NCBI GenBank assembly: GCA_037013495.1 | Contig: CM072810.1 | Location: forward strand, 109,499,898-109,563,897 | Length of the DNA stretch: 64,000 bases | Direction of reading: 5' to 3' | Origin: Hippophae tibetana | Lineage: Eukaryota; Streptophyta; Magnoliopsida; Rosales; Elaeagnaceae | Shown: positions 12,806 to 25,400 of the stretch, one piece after another | How positions within the stretch are numbered: the first letter of the stretch is position 1 | Layout of the letters: each line of letters begins with the position of its first letter | Made by a program: the position numbers and the translations under genes | The notes under the pieces: model-generated | The model's database searches: none | What the model saw: the letters and a program-made list of their open reading frames with translations, nothing else | What the model was told of the DNA's origin: nothing

Positions 12806-13312
12806 AATAGTACATCTTAATTATATACCTAATTTACTACTCATATTTTTTTAATATAAGACTTATTCATATACCTAACAATCTCTCCTTGAATGAGAAC
12901 ACATTATCCCCTTATAGACTTCAACCATACCCTAATACCAAGGATCAATCATTTAGTTGCAATGTCCAAACAGATATTCATACTCCATCAAATTCACACA
13001 TGTGGTAAGAAATGGTCAAAAAATCCACACTAACTTAATCAAACTCGAGAGTCTAAATAAGTCTAGAATAATATCGTAAAATTTTTATTACGATCCAATA
13101 GGGGACCTACTATTCGTTCAGACTAGGTCATATGTACTGCCTATATGGGTCTACTTGCACCTTAGGGATTCACCTTATGTGCACTTAGGCAATACAAATT
13201 GGGTTTAAATCTAAAATTTTAACTTATTAAAAGGAGTAGCACATCTCAACTACATATCCATTTTGTTACTCATATTTTTTCAATATGAGACTTGTTCGTA
13301 CACCTAATATGA
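12806..13312 (-). mobile_element. Probable TRIM-like miniature LTR element (fossil)
   Basis: A stretch of about 80 bp occurs twice in direct orientation (about 12808-12890 and 13236-13312). It reads on the minus strand as TGTTAGGTATATGAATAAG and TATTAGGTGTACGAACAAG. On the minus strand the copy at 12890 is preceded by a purine tract (AAGGAGAGAT). A primer-site-like TTGGTATTAGGG lies at about 12929-12942. This gives LTR, primer site, very short interior, purine tract, partial LTR, which is the layout of a TRIM. No coding sequence. The element looks incomplete; no target duplication was confirmed. Confidence 0.45.
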
Positions 13313-13949
13313 CATGTGACAAGAGTTAACGATCGAATAACCTTGGACAACAATCTATCAAAATGTCAAAGTTGGAGAAAAAAATAGACAATCTATACAA
13401 TTCAATATAATCTTTGTAAATTATAAATTTTATGAGCCTCGTTCATTTTACACATTACTTTATACTGAACCAATTGATTCAATGTGTTATGGATTGGTTT
13501 CGATGGATTCACACAATTATTTATCAGTTTTGTATTAGATCTTTTGGCCATTCATTAAAAAACTATTTTTTTTCCTTTTAAAAATGGAAATTTTACGTAT
13601 GGTATGGTAAAAAAAATAAGAATAATAAAATGGAATAATATCAAAAACACTCTTAAATCTTGAGGTATCTTCAAAAATACCCCTAAACATACGGAAGTGA
13701 ATAATAATCTTTTATAAATAAAATGGAAGAAGAAATCATAAAGAACCAATAAGTAAGAAGAAATCAAGGAATTTTATAACTAAAAATAGAAGGCATCTTA
13801 GGACATTTTTTACAAAAAACAGTAATTAGTAAAAATAAATTTAAAGAAATTCAAAAGACAAAATTAAATCTTAAAGAAATGGATTTAAAGATTCATTATT
13901 TTCATAATTAAGAAAATTATTTCCAAGAAAAAATTATCAAAAATTCCTC
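13313..13949. other. AT-rich intergenic stretch
   Basis: Nothing recognisable. Its right side grades into the viral fossil, whose left edge is uncertain. Confidence 0.5.
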
Positions 13950-16723
13950 AAAAGGATAAATAAAAAATTGGATATATCCATTTAGAAGGAATCCAAATAT
14001 TAATAAAAGTTTATTTCAGAGAAGAAATATATACATCAATAAAAATAGTATTGCTAGATAATAGAATAATAAATAGGAAAGATGTTCTACTAGGGATGAT
14101 CCATGGTAATTTGGGATATTAGAAACTAAAATTCATAACATACCTTAGATTTGCTATCAATATTCATGATAAAATTTTAAATCAAGTATTTAGCTTATAA
14201 ATTTGAAAGAAAAGTCTTAATGAAGAAAGAAAATTATCCTTTTTCTATACACAACATAGTAGGATATTTATTCACAAATAGTCATAATAGTACAATATAT
14301 GGACAAAATAAATTTATAAAAATTGTCAAATATTCCAAGAACTTGGTCAAATAATAAAACCAAAAATATTGACAAACTTTGAAATACCATATAAATGATA
14401 TTTAGACATAAAGAAAAAACCCTGATAATAGAATGAAAAAGTAACGTAACAAGAAATAGTAACATACCAAGATTTGCATTTATAGAATCTAAGAAAAAAA
14501 TTCCAATAAAGAAAAATAAGTCACAGATTTAAAAAAGAAGAAGCTTAAATAATGAAAGTATTATTTCATGATGTCATATTAGAAAGAAAGTAATGTTTAA
14601 AAACAGATTAAAAAATATACAATTAGAAATAAATGAAAATCTAGTAGACGTATAAAAAAATCAAATAATATTAATGAAGGGTTTAGGACTTTTAGGAGAG
14701 GAAATAAACTTTGTCCAAGAATCAAACATGAAGTATTTATAAGATATAATTGAAATAAAAAAAGAATTATTAAGAGAAATAAAGAAATGTGATTATAATA
14801 AATTACAACAAAATATACTTATAGAATTTACAGAACTAAGAAAATATGTATTTAATATACACATAAATAATGATATTATATGTCATGCATGCGATCCTTT
14901 GAAAGGTTTAAAGGAAGAACCACCTAGAATATCAAATGCCATAATACCTAGAATTGAGAGAAGAAAAAATGAAGAAAAATCTAAAGAAAAACATATAATT
15001 CAAGTTTAGTAGAATATAGAAAAGAACTATAGAAGAATAATTTATGAACCTCGAAAAAGAGATATAGAAAAATTAGTAACTCTATTAACTTTAACAGATG
15101 AAGAACTAGAAAAACATTATAATGAGAAATTTTGTAACAACAAAGATTAAGATAATATGACAATAATCAATAAAATTAATTATGAACTAGAAATCGTGAC
15201 CCTAAAAGGTCATATAAAATCAATTTAATTACCAGTTCCTTAACAAGAAAAAATATATAGCCCACACAGGGAAGAAAGAAATAAACAAGGGTCAAGAGAA
15301 CATGATACTTCCAATGTAAGAAAACAATAGCCCATAATAGAATAAGAATTATAGTAGGGCAATAAAGGTAGTATTTCACAAAAAATCAAGTTCTATGAAA
15401 ATTATAGATCTAATATCTTAGATTTATATTGTATAAGAGATAGGAAAAAAAACCTTATATGAGTGTGCTAGTGGTATGAGTGTACTCATACAAACCTCTC
15501 AAACTACACAATCAAATTCTTCAACTTGTAGAGTTTTAGTAGCTCAATAATGATAGAGAATGTTAAAATTTGGTTTTCAAATTTAACATATAAATAACAT
15601 TTATTAATACAAGGGAATGCTCATATAGGAAGAGAATATTTAGATATAGTAATAAATAAAATATATAAAGAATTTATTAGAGAAGGTAAAGAAAGACCAA
15701 TCATTGAATCTAGTAAAAATGAATTTAATGAAACCAAATGGTATTTATCAAATAAGAAAAATTGTAACATATGCTACATAGATTCTTTTATTTGTGAATA
15801 CGAAATGTATTATCATAAATTATCACCCTCTACATAGTCAGCATATAAGGAAATGTTTTTTCCAAAAATTACCTAGAATATTACATAAAACCTTAATAGA
15901 AGACTAAAGCTAAAGAAATAGAGAAATCATGCTAGACACACTAGAAAGAAGAATAAAAAGCCTTAAAAGTTGAATGATTACTAAATGTCAGGAAAAAAAA
16001 TAATACAAACAAATACGAGAAAATAATAAAATATGTTATGATACAAGATATTTTAAAATGCCAGAACAATATGGATGTAATATAAAATCCTACAAATAGA
16101 AATATATAAAATATATAAATATAACACATTTAAAAGATATAAATTTAAGAAACAAGATTTCAAAAAATATAAACCAAGATATTTTAAAAGAAAAAGGTAA
16201 AACCTCATGAAAACAAGAATTATTGTTCTTTAGGAAAAGAAATACGAGTATTGGATCTACAATGAAGAAGAACGTTATACCAATAAATGCTCTAAGGCTT
16301 CAACATAAGAAAGAATTTAAAGAGAAATTTTGATTAAAAGCTAAAATCTTAGAAAAAGCTTTTAAGATGGAACTAGAACCAATTGAGGAATCAAATATAG
16401 ATGATACTTACAATATTTATCTATAAGAGAAAATTGAGGAGGAATTAATCGACTCAGAATATAAACATTCAAAATATGGGTATTATTCATTAGAAGATGA
16501 ATGATTTATATAGTATTACAAATCTAAACAACACCTATATTAAGATAGTATTGAAATTTAATGACTATACATTGAGGAGATAAAAAAACAATTTGGGAAG
16601 TTGGTTTTCAAATTAAAAAAAAATAGAGGTAGTTGAATACTAAATTTTTATAGAGAATTTAATATTAAAAAAATCGAATCTTTAAAGAAATAGAACTAAG
16701 AAGTCAATTAAAAAGGAAATTAA
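13950..16723 (+). other. Caulimovirid-like endogenous pararetrovirus fossil, copy A
   Basis: Translations on the plus strand, read piecewise, suggest a movement-protein-like area (about 14000-14520), a coiled, lysine-rich area (about 14700-15170) and a capsid-protein area (about 15380-16300). The capsid area holds FYENYRSNILDLYCI-type and CNICYIDSFICEYEMYYHK-type wording. It is followed by a zinc-knuckle-like YNEEERYTNKC patch near 16255-16300 and an acidic tail. This order resembles the movement, capsid and zinc-finger region of Caulimoviridae. No reverse transcriptase was found. It is broken by very many interruptions and is clearly old. The copia element at 16724 abuts its right side. A related copy lies at 28950-30770. 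The family call is from motif memory; a decayed retrotransposon is the alternative. Confidence 0.5.
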
Positions 16724-17165
16724 TGGAAAAAATTGAAATTCTCTATTCTAAGTAGTTATTATTCACTTATGATTTAAATAAATAGAATTCAAACAAATTC
16801 GACAAAATAATACTATTAGAAATATAATGCTAAAATAAACTAAAGCATATATTGAAACAGAAATATTATAGTAGAAAAATAAAAACACCAGAAATTTAAC
16901 GAGATTTGGTATAAATGTTACCTAGGTTCTCGGATATCGTTGACCACTTCCACAATCTCCAAGTGGATGAACTCAAAAATTACAACTTATTGAGGAAAAT
17001 TGAGCTAATCAATTACCCTTACAAAAGAGAGAAAGATTTACAAATTTTGAGATGTTTTACAAATGGTGAATAAGAGCTTTATTTATAGCCCCAAATCTAA
17101 CACCTATCTTCATTCCTAACCAATGTGAGACTTTTCTAATTTTCTCACTAAGGAGCTATATAACA
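16724..17165 (-). repeat. 3' LTR of the copia element 16724-21347
   Basis: It matches 20904-21347 along most of its length, for example the shared stretch around AAAAACACCAGAAATTTAACG. On the minus strand it begins TGTTATATAGCTCC immediately after a purine tract. Confidence 0.85.
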
Positions 17166-20100
17166 AATCTCCACCTTAGTGATTCTTAAATGATTTCTTT
17201 AATCACTAGATCAGCGACACCAGTGCCAAATCAAATTTGCAATATGTTAATCAAGTCCAGACAATGTTTAAACTTGATTGTTTTTACCACTTTGGTCATC
17301 ATATCTGTGGGATTCTCTATAGTACTAATCTTCTGAACTAGTACTCCACCTTATTTAATAATCTCTCACACGAAATGATAACGAAGTTCAATATACTTTG
17401 TACGTGCATGGTAGACTTGGTTCTTTGCTAAATGAATAGCACTCTGAATATCACAAAACACCTTAATATGTTTTTAACCAACTCCCAAGTCTTCAATAAA
17501 ATCTCGTAACCAAATAGCTTCCTTCATAAACTCTGTAACTACCATATACTCTACTTCTATAGTAGACAAAGCAACTATGGATTGCAAGGTAGACTTTCAA
17601 CTGACTGGTGCTCTAGTAAGAATAAACATATAACTAGTAGTTGACCAATGCTTATCTAAATATTTTGCATAGTCGGAATCACAATATCTGACTGCATATT
17701 GACCAACGGTATTATTTTACTGAAATACTAAACCAACATCTACAGTATTTATAATATACTATAGAATCCATTTCATAGCCAACCAATGTCATTTACGAGG
17801 ATCATGCATGTACCTGCTTACAACACCAACCACATGTGAAATGTCAGGTCTTGTACACATCATTGCATACATCAAGCTACCAATCGCATTTTCATATAGT
17901 ACCTTTGCCATATATTCTCGTTCTGCATCATTTTTAGGAGATAATTAAGCACTAAGCTTGAATTGAGGAACTATCGGAATACTTATAGGTTTTGTCTGTT
18001 CATTCATACCAAAACGTTGTAGTACCCTCTTCAAATATTGACTATAGGTCAAACTAAGCTTCCTCTTTTTCCTGTCTCTGCTTATCTCCATACCGAGAAT
18101 CTTCTCGACTTCTCCCAAATCTTTCATCTCAAACTCCTGACTTAGTTAAGGATTCAACTTTTCAATTTTTGCTTGGCTCTTCGATGCAATCAATATATCA
18201 TTGACGTACAATAGAAAATAGATGAAAGACTCATCTTGTAGCTTGAAAAAAATACACACAATGATCGTGTGTGCTTATGGTGTACTTCTACTACAACATA
18301 AACTGATCAAATCGTTTATACCACTACCTTGGAGATTACTTTAATCCATACAATGATTTGTTCAGCTTACAAACCCAATTCTCTTTACTAGCAACATTAA
18401 ACCCTTCTGGCTGAGACATAAAGATTTCCTCTTCTAAGTCACCATGCAGAAACATATTTTTTACATCAAGTTGAACTAGTTCCAAATCGAACTGTGCTAC
18501 CAAGGCCAACAATTTTCTAATGGAAGAATGTTTTACAACTAGAGAAAATATCTCATTATAATTGATTCCCTCATTTTGAGCGTAGCCCTTAGCGACCAAC
18601 CTTGCCTTGTAGCGAATACCATCTTTGTTAAGAAATCCCTATTTCTTTGCATACACCCATTTTCAGCCAATTGTCTTCTTTCCCTTAGGAAGTTGTGTCA
18701 ACTTTCATGTTTTATTCTTCTAAAGGGACAATAGTTATTCATACATGGCTTCCTTCCATCTTTCAACTTTAGGGCTTCTGATTGCTTCTTTATATATGGA
18801 AGGAACATTATCATGCACAATTGAAAGTACACATGCCATCGTATTCTTAAACTGAGCAGGTATGTCTTCAAAATCCTTGTACCGAGCAGACACCTTGACA
18901 TTTTATCGCTGTGACCTATCAAATGCAGTTTCTTTTTGTTGTTGTAGAGGTTCTTAGGTTAAAACCTCTTCATCTGATTCATCTTCTGTCAATGGAGGAT
19001 CAACTTTTGTCTTATCTTCACTAACTCGATTAACAATTTTGCTTTCAAACTCCACCTACTTCAAAGTTTTCTCCACCTGCTCTAAAGTGCCATCAATCTT
19101 CTTAGTTACCTTTCTCAACAAGGCAGATTCATCAAAGGTAACATCTTTGCTAAAGATTATCTTTTTTATTTCAAGGCACCATACTCGATATCCCTTAGAA
19201 CCATAAGGGATCCCCAAAAATAGCTTTCTTGGCTCTTGGGTCCAACTTTGATTCTGTTACATGATAGTATGAAATTGAACCAAACCCATGTAAGAAATCG
19301 TAATCTCAAGTAGGTTTTCTAGACCATGCCTCCATAAGCGTTTTGCCTTCAAGAGTAGATGATGGTAGATGGTTGACGAGATGGAATGTATATGTCACCA
19401 TCTCAGCCCAATACTGCTTGCCTAACCCAGCATTTGAAATATATACCGAACCTTCTCAAGAAAAGTCCGGTTCATACGTTCTACAACTCCATTCTATTGT
19501 GGTGATTTTTGAATAGTGAAGTGTCGCATTATCCCTTCTTCTTCATAAACTTCCTCTGAAACTATTGCTTGTGCTATCCCAACAACTGTAGTACCAAGGT
19601 AGTAGTGCAAATTATTCATCGCCACAAGTGCTCAAGAAGTAACCTTCAATTCCCCATTTTGTATGGTCATAATGAAGCCTTTTGATTATAAGACTCCCAC
19701 AATAATGAGATTCTTCTGCATATTTGGAACATAATGAGCATCCGTCAAAACCCTAATTGAACCATCTTGATTCTTTAAACAAATTGTACCGATCCCCAAA
19801 ACTTTGCATAGATAATCATTACCCATGAAAACAACTCCACCATCTAGTTCTTCAAAGTTAACGAACCACTCCTTGTTAGGAGACATATGGAAGGTACACG
19901 CTGAATCAAAAATCCAATCACCAGGATGGGATGTTGTTGACGAACCAACCAATGCAAAATCTGAATTTGAATTACTTTCAGCTACACATATATCAGACTC
20001 CACATCTTTTTCTTTCTTCTACAACTTTGAACAATTTTTCCTCCAATGACATTTCTCATGAAAAAAGGCACATTCATTTTTACCAAGCCTTCCTTTTGAC

Positions 20101-20903
20101 AGAGATCTACATTTCCTTCATTTCTGTTGTGTTTGTGGGCATCCTCTTATAGACAGTGCCTCTGTTGCTTCATTCTTGCTTTCTTTTTTATCTTTATTTC
20201 TAATTTCATAACTATACAAAGTAATGTAAACTTTCTCAAAAGATATTTTATCCTTCCTAATGAGTAAGTTCGAAATAAGGTGATCAAACTCATCAAGAAG
20301 GGAAGCTAACAACATAAAGGCTAAATTTTCATCTTTAAAAGTTTCATCCATATTTAACAAATCTGCTACTAATCAATTAAAAGCAATAATGTGGTCATTT
20401 ATTGTAGTACCTAGAAGGTATTCAAAATGGAACAACAACTTCTTCAAGTAGAGCCAATTCTGTCCACTCTTCTTCATAAACTTGTTCTCCAATGCCTTTC
20501 ACAACTTACTTGCAGATGTCTCCTTCATAAACGCGTACTTTTGTTCTCTTGAGAGACACGAATGGATTGTATCACATGCCATTCGATTGATATTTTTCCA
20601 CTCTAATTCATCTGCTCCATATGGTTTCACTTCTTCAATGGCGATGTCTAGACCTTGTTGAAACAGAGCATCTAGAACTTCACCTTACCACATGTCGAAA
20701 TGACCAGTTCCATCAAACTTCTTCACCTCAAACCTTACAATTATAACCATTGTTCTACCTGATGTGGATGATTGACATTTGTTTGAAAGAATTTTTTCTT
20801 CCGTCATTTCTTCAAATTACATCAACTAGCAATTATATTTTAATAGAAAACAAACGAAATACAAACAAATTCCTAGATAGAAACCTTCGGCTCTGATACC
20901 AAT

Positions 20904-21347
20904 TGTTTGAAAAATTGGGTATATTTTCACTATTTTAAGTAGTTACTATTTACTTATGATTTAAATGAATAGAACTCAAACTAATTCGACAAAATAATGT
21001 TATTGGAAATATAATGCTAAAATAAACTAAAACAGATATTGAAATATAAATATTAAAGTAGAAAAATAAAAACACCAGAAATTTAACGAGATTCGGTATA
21101 AATGTTACCTAGATCCTCGGATGTCGTTGACGACTTCCACTATCTCCGAATAGATGAATTCCAAAATTACAACTTATCGGGCAAAATTGAGCTAATCAAT
21201 TACTCTTACAAAAGAGAGAACAATTTACAAATTTTGAGATGTTTTATAAATGGTGAAGAAAAGTTTTATTTATAACCCCAAATTCAACAATTATCTTCGT
21301 TCCTAAGTAAGATGAGGTTTTTTCAATTTGCTCATTAAGGAGTAACA
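20904..21347 (-). repeat. 5' LTR of the copia element 16724-21347
   Basis: On the minus strand it begins TGTTACTCCTTAATG and ends TTTTCAAACA, directly before the iMet-type primer site. Confidence 0.85.
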
Positions 21348-21510
21348 TGAATAAATGTCAAAATATTAACAAAAAAAATTTGAAATTTTTTATGACAATG
21401 GTTAAGAAAAAAAAAGAGAGAACTTCGAGCCAGATCATATTGGAAGAATTTACTAAAGCTAATTAGAATTAATATCTGTAGAATGCTAACACACAATTAT
21501 GATAAATTGA

Positions 21511-21910
21511 ATCAGCGAGTTTTAAATTATCTGAAAAGGCTAAAGGTGCTATGTTGAATGTTAGTTTCGGCTACACTGTGATTGGTGATAATTTAAGTGC
21601 ACTTGGAAATAAAAAAAATGCATCCGAGCTAGCTGTTAAGTTGGAAGAAGAGTAATGCGAGTATAACAAATGCAGGGACCAAATTTAGTCAAGCTAATGG
21701 AAGGAGGAGCATTCGACGTACTGTAAGTCTTCCAAGCTCATTCAACCAGAATTTTTGTCCCCTTCGCAATATGATGATGAGAATGCAGAGGATCTTCATG
21801 AGTACTGCCAACATTAAGGCCAGAACTTGTCAGTTAAGTAGATATACTATGTCAGAAATTAGAGGAAGAAACTTCAGTTACTCCAGTTACTCATAAGCCT
21901 GAGGAAGGTG
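21511..21910 (+). pseudogene. Fragment of a PMI1-like (EEIG1/EHBP1, C2-domain) host gene
   Basis: From about 21519 one frame reads FKLSEKAKGAMLNVSFGYTV and continues for about 44 codons to a stop at 21653. This resembles the end of the N-terminal C2 domain of plant PLASTID MOVEMENT IMPAIRED1-related proteins. A second frame then reads GRRSIRRTVSLPSSFNQ (about 21697-21750), like the Ser/Arg linker that follows in that family. A third piece, EDLHE (about 21788-21802) and PEEGCELTQNPE-like wording (about 21897-21935), continues in the same order. The order of motifs matches one protein, but the frame is broken at least twice and neither end of the gene is present, so it is a dead fragment. No intron is evident within it. 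It starts about 165 bp from a copia LTR. Family call is from memory of the motif wording. Confidence 0.5.
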
Positions 21911-22990
21911 TGTGAACTCACTCAGAATCCTGAACTTGTACTTCTAGATGGGTTTTTGTTAGTAGGAGTTGTAATGTTGATAGGAAAAGAAAGATATAAT
22001 AAGGTAGAATGGTGGTAAATTCTTATTTTATCCCTACCCAAAATGTCCTGGACAGTTTTTTGTCCTTATTATTCAAAAAAAGGTTTGAAGTAGAACTTTT
22101 TGAAAATTATGAGTATTAAATAGAATTTTTTTTTCATGGGCATTAAAATGGAATCATTTCAAAACATCCCACAAACTTTTTAAATTAAAGTAATAATAAT
22201 TATAAAATTTGTTAAAAATATATATATAATTTGAGAAGAATTTTAGTAAAAGAAGACCAAAAAATTAAATACTTGGTCGTTTGGCAAGCAATTTTCATAA
22301 TAAAATGGGAAGAAAAAAAAAAGAATTATCAAATTGCAAACAAAATTTCTTTCTATCCCTAAGTTGATGGATCAAGACAACAACTCACTTAATAGAATAG
22401 ATTGTGATTGGATATGATGTTTCAAATGAATCTATTTAAAACACCCAATTATAACTCACCACGTGAATTATTTATCTTTCAATAACTTTTGATAAAAAAG
22501 AATTTATCAACTGCAAAAGACGCAAGTAGCATTCCTAAATGGAGCAGAGCACCACGCCTCACCAATAACCAGTAAGCGTGAAATCATTGTCATCTATTAG
22601 TTTGTCAGCGAGAGTAGTCAAAAGCATGCGCAAAAGCAGATATATTTTGTAGTAGAAATGGCTTTTCATGTTCCTTACTTCTTTGTATATATATCAATTC
22701 AATCCAATAATAACATATGAGATTTACGTTGCAAATTAGGTCTTTTGTTTTGCATTTCAATCATAATTCAAAATGGAATGTTACCTAACTCGCATAACCG
22801 TACGCAAGTTTATTGATGTGAACACAATACATTATCCTTATTGAATGTCAGGAGGAAGGAAAAAAAAAAAATTTCGGAACAGGTGACCAAATATATAAAA
22901 ATAAATTAAATTATTTAAATAATTTTTTAGTCTGTTTTAAAATGTGAGTGTTTAATAAGATATGATTAAAAGAAAATTTTAATATGAAAT

Positions 22991-22991
22991 T

Positions 22992-23022
<31 letters not shown>
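22991..23022. repeat. (TAA)n microsatellite
   Basis: About ten uninterrupted AAT/TAA units, directly before the perfect inverted repeat. Confidence 0.95.
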
Positions 23023-23025
<3 letters not shown>

Positions 23026-23037
23026 GTCAACAAAGTC

Positions 23038-23102
23038 AACTAAATCTAGCATATGACCTAATAATAAATTCTAGTATTAAAGTTCATATGCTAGATTTAG
23101 TT
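23038..23102. repeat. Perfect 19-bp inverted repeat with a 27-bp loop
   Basis: AACTAAATCTAGCATATGA (23038-23056) is the exact reverse complement of the sequence at 23084-23102. It would form a 19-bp stem. No flanking duplication is obvious and it is far shorter than the MITEs nearby, so its class is unknown. Confidence 0.9.
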
Positions 23103-23482
23103 TTTAAACTATATTGGTCGTATTAAAAATTTATATGATACATTATCAATCAACACTTTATTTAAAGTTATAATAAACTGTAAATTTTTATTTTTCCCAA
23201 AGCAACCTAATTTTACGATACTTACTTTCCCTCTCAATAATTTTTCTCTCGTTTAATATCATTATTGCAAAAAATATTAATTTCGTTGGTTTAAAACAAG
23301 TTGAAAATAAAACATTTTCTTGTTAAGTGAACCCGCGGAGCAAGTATAGGTTCAAAGTGTAAACAGTTCTTATTAAAGCTGGAGAAATTTTCGAAATTCA
23401 TATTAATGTGTTTTAGGTATATACTTCTTAATTAAATACGTTAGAATTCATATTATATACTAATGAACATTTGATATATATT

Positions 23483-23708
23483 AATCGATCAAAGTGATAG
23501 ATTGATCAAAGATCGATCGTGTACGATTTATGTCCTCTCGAATTTGATTTGAAATAGGAGTAGATTGATCGAAGTTGAATTCGATCAATCAAAGATCGAT
23601 TGTGTTCGATCTACTTGACCTTAGATTTTTAATAATCATTATTGGATCGATTGAAAAGAGTTTCGATTGATGGTTCGATCATTTAAGATTGAGTTGGATT
23701 GATCGAGC
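23483..23708. repeat. Block rich in GATCGAT/TTGATCGA motifs
   Basis: More than ten close variants of TTGATCGA, GATCGAT and TTCGATC occur on both strands in about 225 bp, with irregular spacing and no fixed unit length. Another TTTGATCGATTAA lies near 23976. The motif is self-complementary. Confidence 0.75.
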
Positions 23709-24629
23709 ATAAAACCTTTTTGTTTACCCAAGTCAAACTAATGATTTATTACATTATTTTTATTTATTATTACTCTATAAATTGTTTAATGTCATTGTTG
23801 AATGACCTAGCATTTGAGTTTCAAATATATTATTTAAACAACCTAATAATCTTGATTTAAAACAACCACATACATTCTATTCATTTTGTGTTTTTTTTTT
23901 AAAATGTTTTATAAAAACTAAATCATATTTTGCTAGGTTCGGTTTTGAGTTAATCTATCAAACATTTTGTAGTTATGTTTGATCGATTAATAAGTCTATT
24001 TGTTTTTATGATACTATGATTTGAAATTTTATTCTAATGTTTTATGGATGATTTAAATTTAACTAATTTAATTTTTGAATTTTTTAGCTAGGGTTTTTCA
24101 TTATTGAGTCTGCATTATGACACACTTTGTACTTTTGCTATCTGTGTTAACTTTTTAGGTGTTTGTTGAACATGTTTGATTACTCGTGTGACTTGAGATA
24201 TCAGAACAATTGTCCAAATCTATACACTTATCTTATAAAGACTATGAAAAACCAAAGGATTATAAGTAGATTACTCTAAAGGCTTTATCACGAAGGATAG
24301 TTTAAGACCTTATTTTGTAATCAATTTTTTCATAATAGATAACTAGATAGTCAGGTAAACTAGTGGTTTTCTTCTTAGGTTATTGTTATGACTTAGGTTA
24401 TTTACACCTAAAATTTTGTATGTCAAGTTTATCTTATTTTTGCTAGGTATTCTTTTCACATAATTGCATATCCAACCGTTTGTGAATTTTTAATTAAACT
24501 TAATTCAAAAAAATTACATGTTCATCTCTATTAAGTTAATTAGATCTGTAACTTAATCTTTTAATTGACATCAAAATGGTCACTAAATATACTTACTGTT
24601 GTTTGAGACCTTGTTATAGATAATTTGAG

Positions 24630-25400
24630 AGAGGATTCTTCAACAATATATTCTTCCTTATTTGATCGGTTTAATTATCAATACTAAAAGGCTCATATGA
24701 GGGTCTTTTATGTTTTCTAAATAAGAGAGTGAAATTATGTTATTTATGGTTGGGGGTTCCTATGATTACTAAATATAATATTATCACACTTAAACATAAG
24801 AGTGAATGGAACACTGAGGATAAAGCTAGTAGTAACTGAACTAAAAAAGAAATTAAAATTTTCTTTAGTGCTGTGTCTACTAACGAGTTATATCGTATTT
24901 CTAATTTTGATATTACTAAGCATTCTTGGGATAGTTTAAAGGTTGCTTATAGGGGCATCACCCAAGTTAAACGAACTAAACTTCACATACTAGGTACTAT
25001 TTTGAAATCCTTAGAATGAAATAAATTAAAACATTTTCTAAATTTTATGTTAATTAGTGTGACATTGCTAACACTTGTTCAAATCTTGAAGAGAAAATTG
25101 AAAGATTTAGGTTTGTTTAATTTGGAAGATTCTTTACTTATTATCATATTGCTTCCTTACAAAGGTGATTACCATTAATGAAAACAATAATATTGACACT
25201 ATCAAAAATGAGAAACTTTTTAATTTACTTCAAACTTTTGAGATAAGCTTTCGAACATCTATAAAGAATAAAGATATTGCTTTCAAAACCGTAATGACTG
25301 ATGATAGTGAGAATGATAATGAAAGAGGTGTCGAAGAGTTAGTACTTATAGACAAAAAACTTAAGAAAATTTCTTTGTGTTTCAACTCGAGTTTAATGTA
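24630..25400 (+). mobile_element. Copia-type gag relic (UBN2-like) (fossil)
   Basis: The translation contains RISNFDITKHSWDSLKVAY (about 24893-24950), followed by a TQVKRTKLH segment and then LFNLLQTFEISF with KNKDIAF (about 25215-25280). This is the wording of the gag/UBN2 domain found in plant copia retrotransposons. An open stretch of 78 codons (25165-25401) is its C-terminal part. No LTR, primer site or pol is visible nearby. Broken, with several interruptions. Confidence 0.7.

Larger units (their letters stand above)
16724..21347 (-). mobile_element. Ty1/copia LTR retrotransposon with both LTRs (fossil)
   Basis: Minus-strand element with 5' LTR at 20904-21347 and 3' LTR at about 16724-17165. 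The tRNA-iMet primer site (TTGGTATCAGAGC on the minus strand, about 20890-20903) and the polypurine tract (CTAAGGTGGAGATT, about 17166-17180) touch the LTRs at the right ends. The interior holds gag (about 20118-20810), protease with a WIFDSAC motif (about 19800-19930), integrase (about 18950-19680), reverse transcriptase (about 17945-18650, including QLDVKNMFLHGDLEEEI) and RNase H (about 17200-17900). Both LTRs are present and aligned along most of their length but visibly diverged, so the insertion is not recent. Broken, with many frame interruptions. Confidence 0.92.
21911..24629. other. Intergenic AT-rich stretch with simple repeats
   Basis: No gene recognised. It contains a (TAA)n microsatellite (about 22991-23022), a perfect hairpin (23038-23102) and a GATCGAT-rich block (23483-23708), listed separately. 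Confidence 0.6.
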
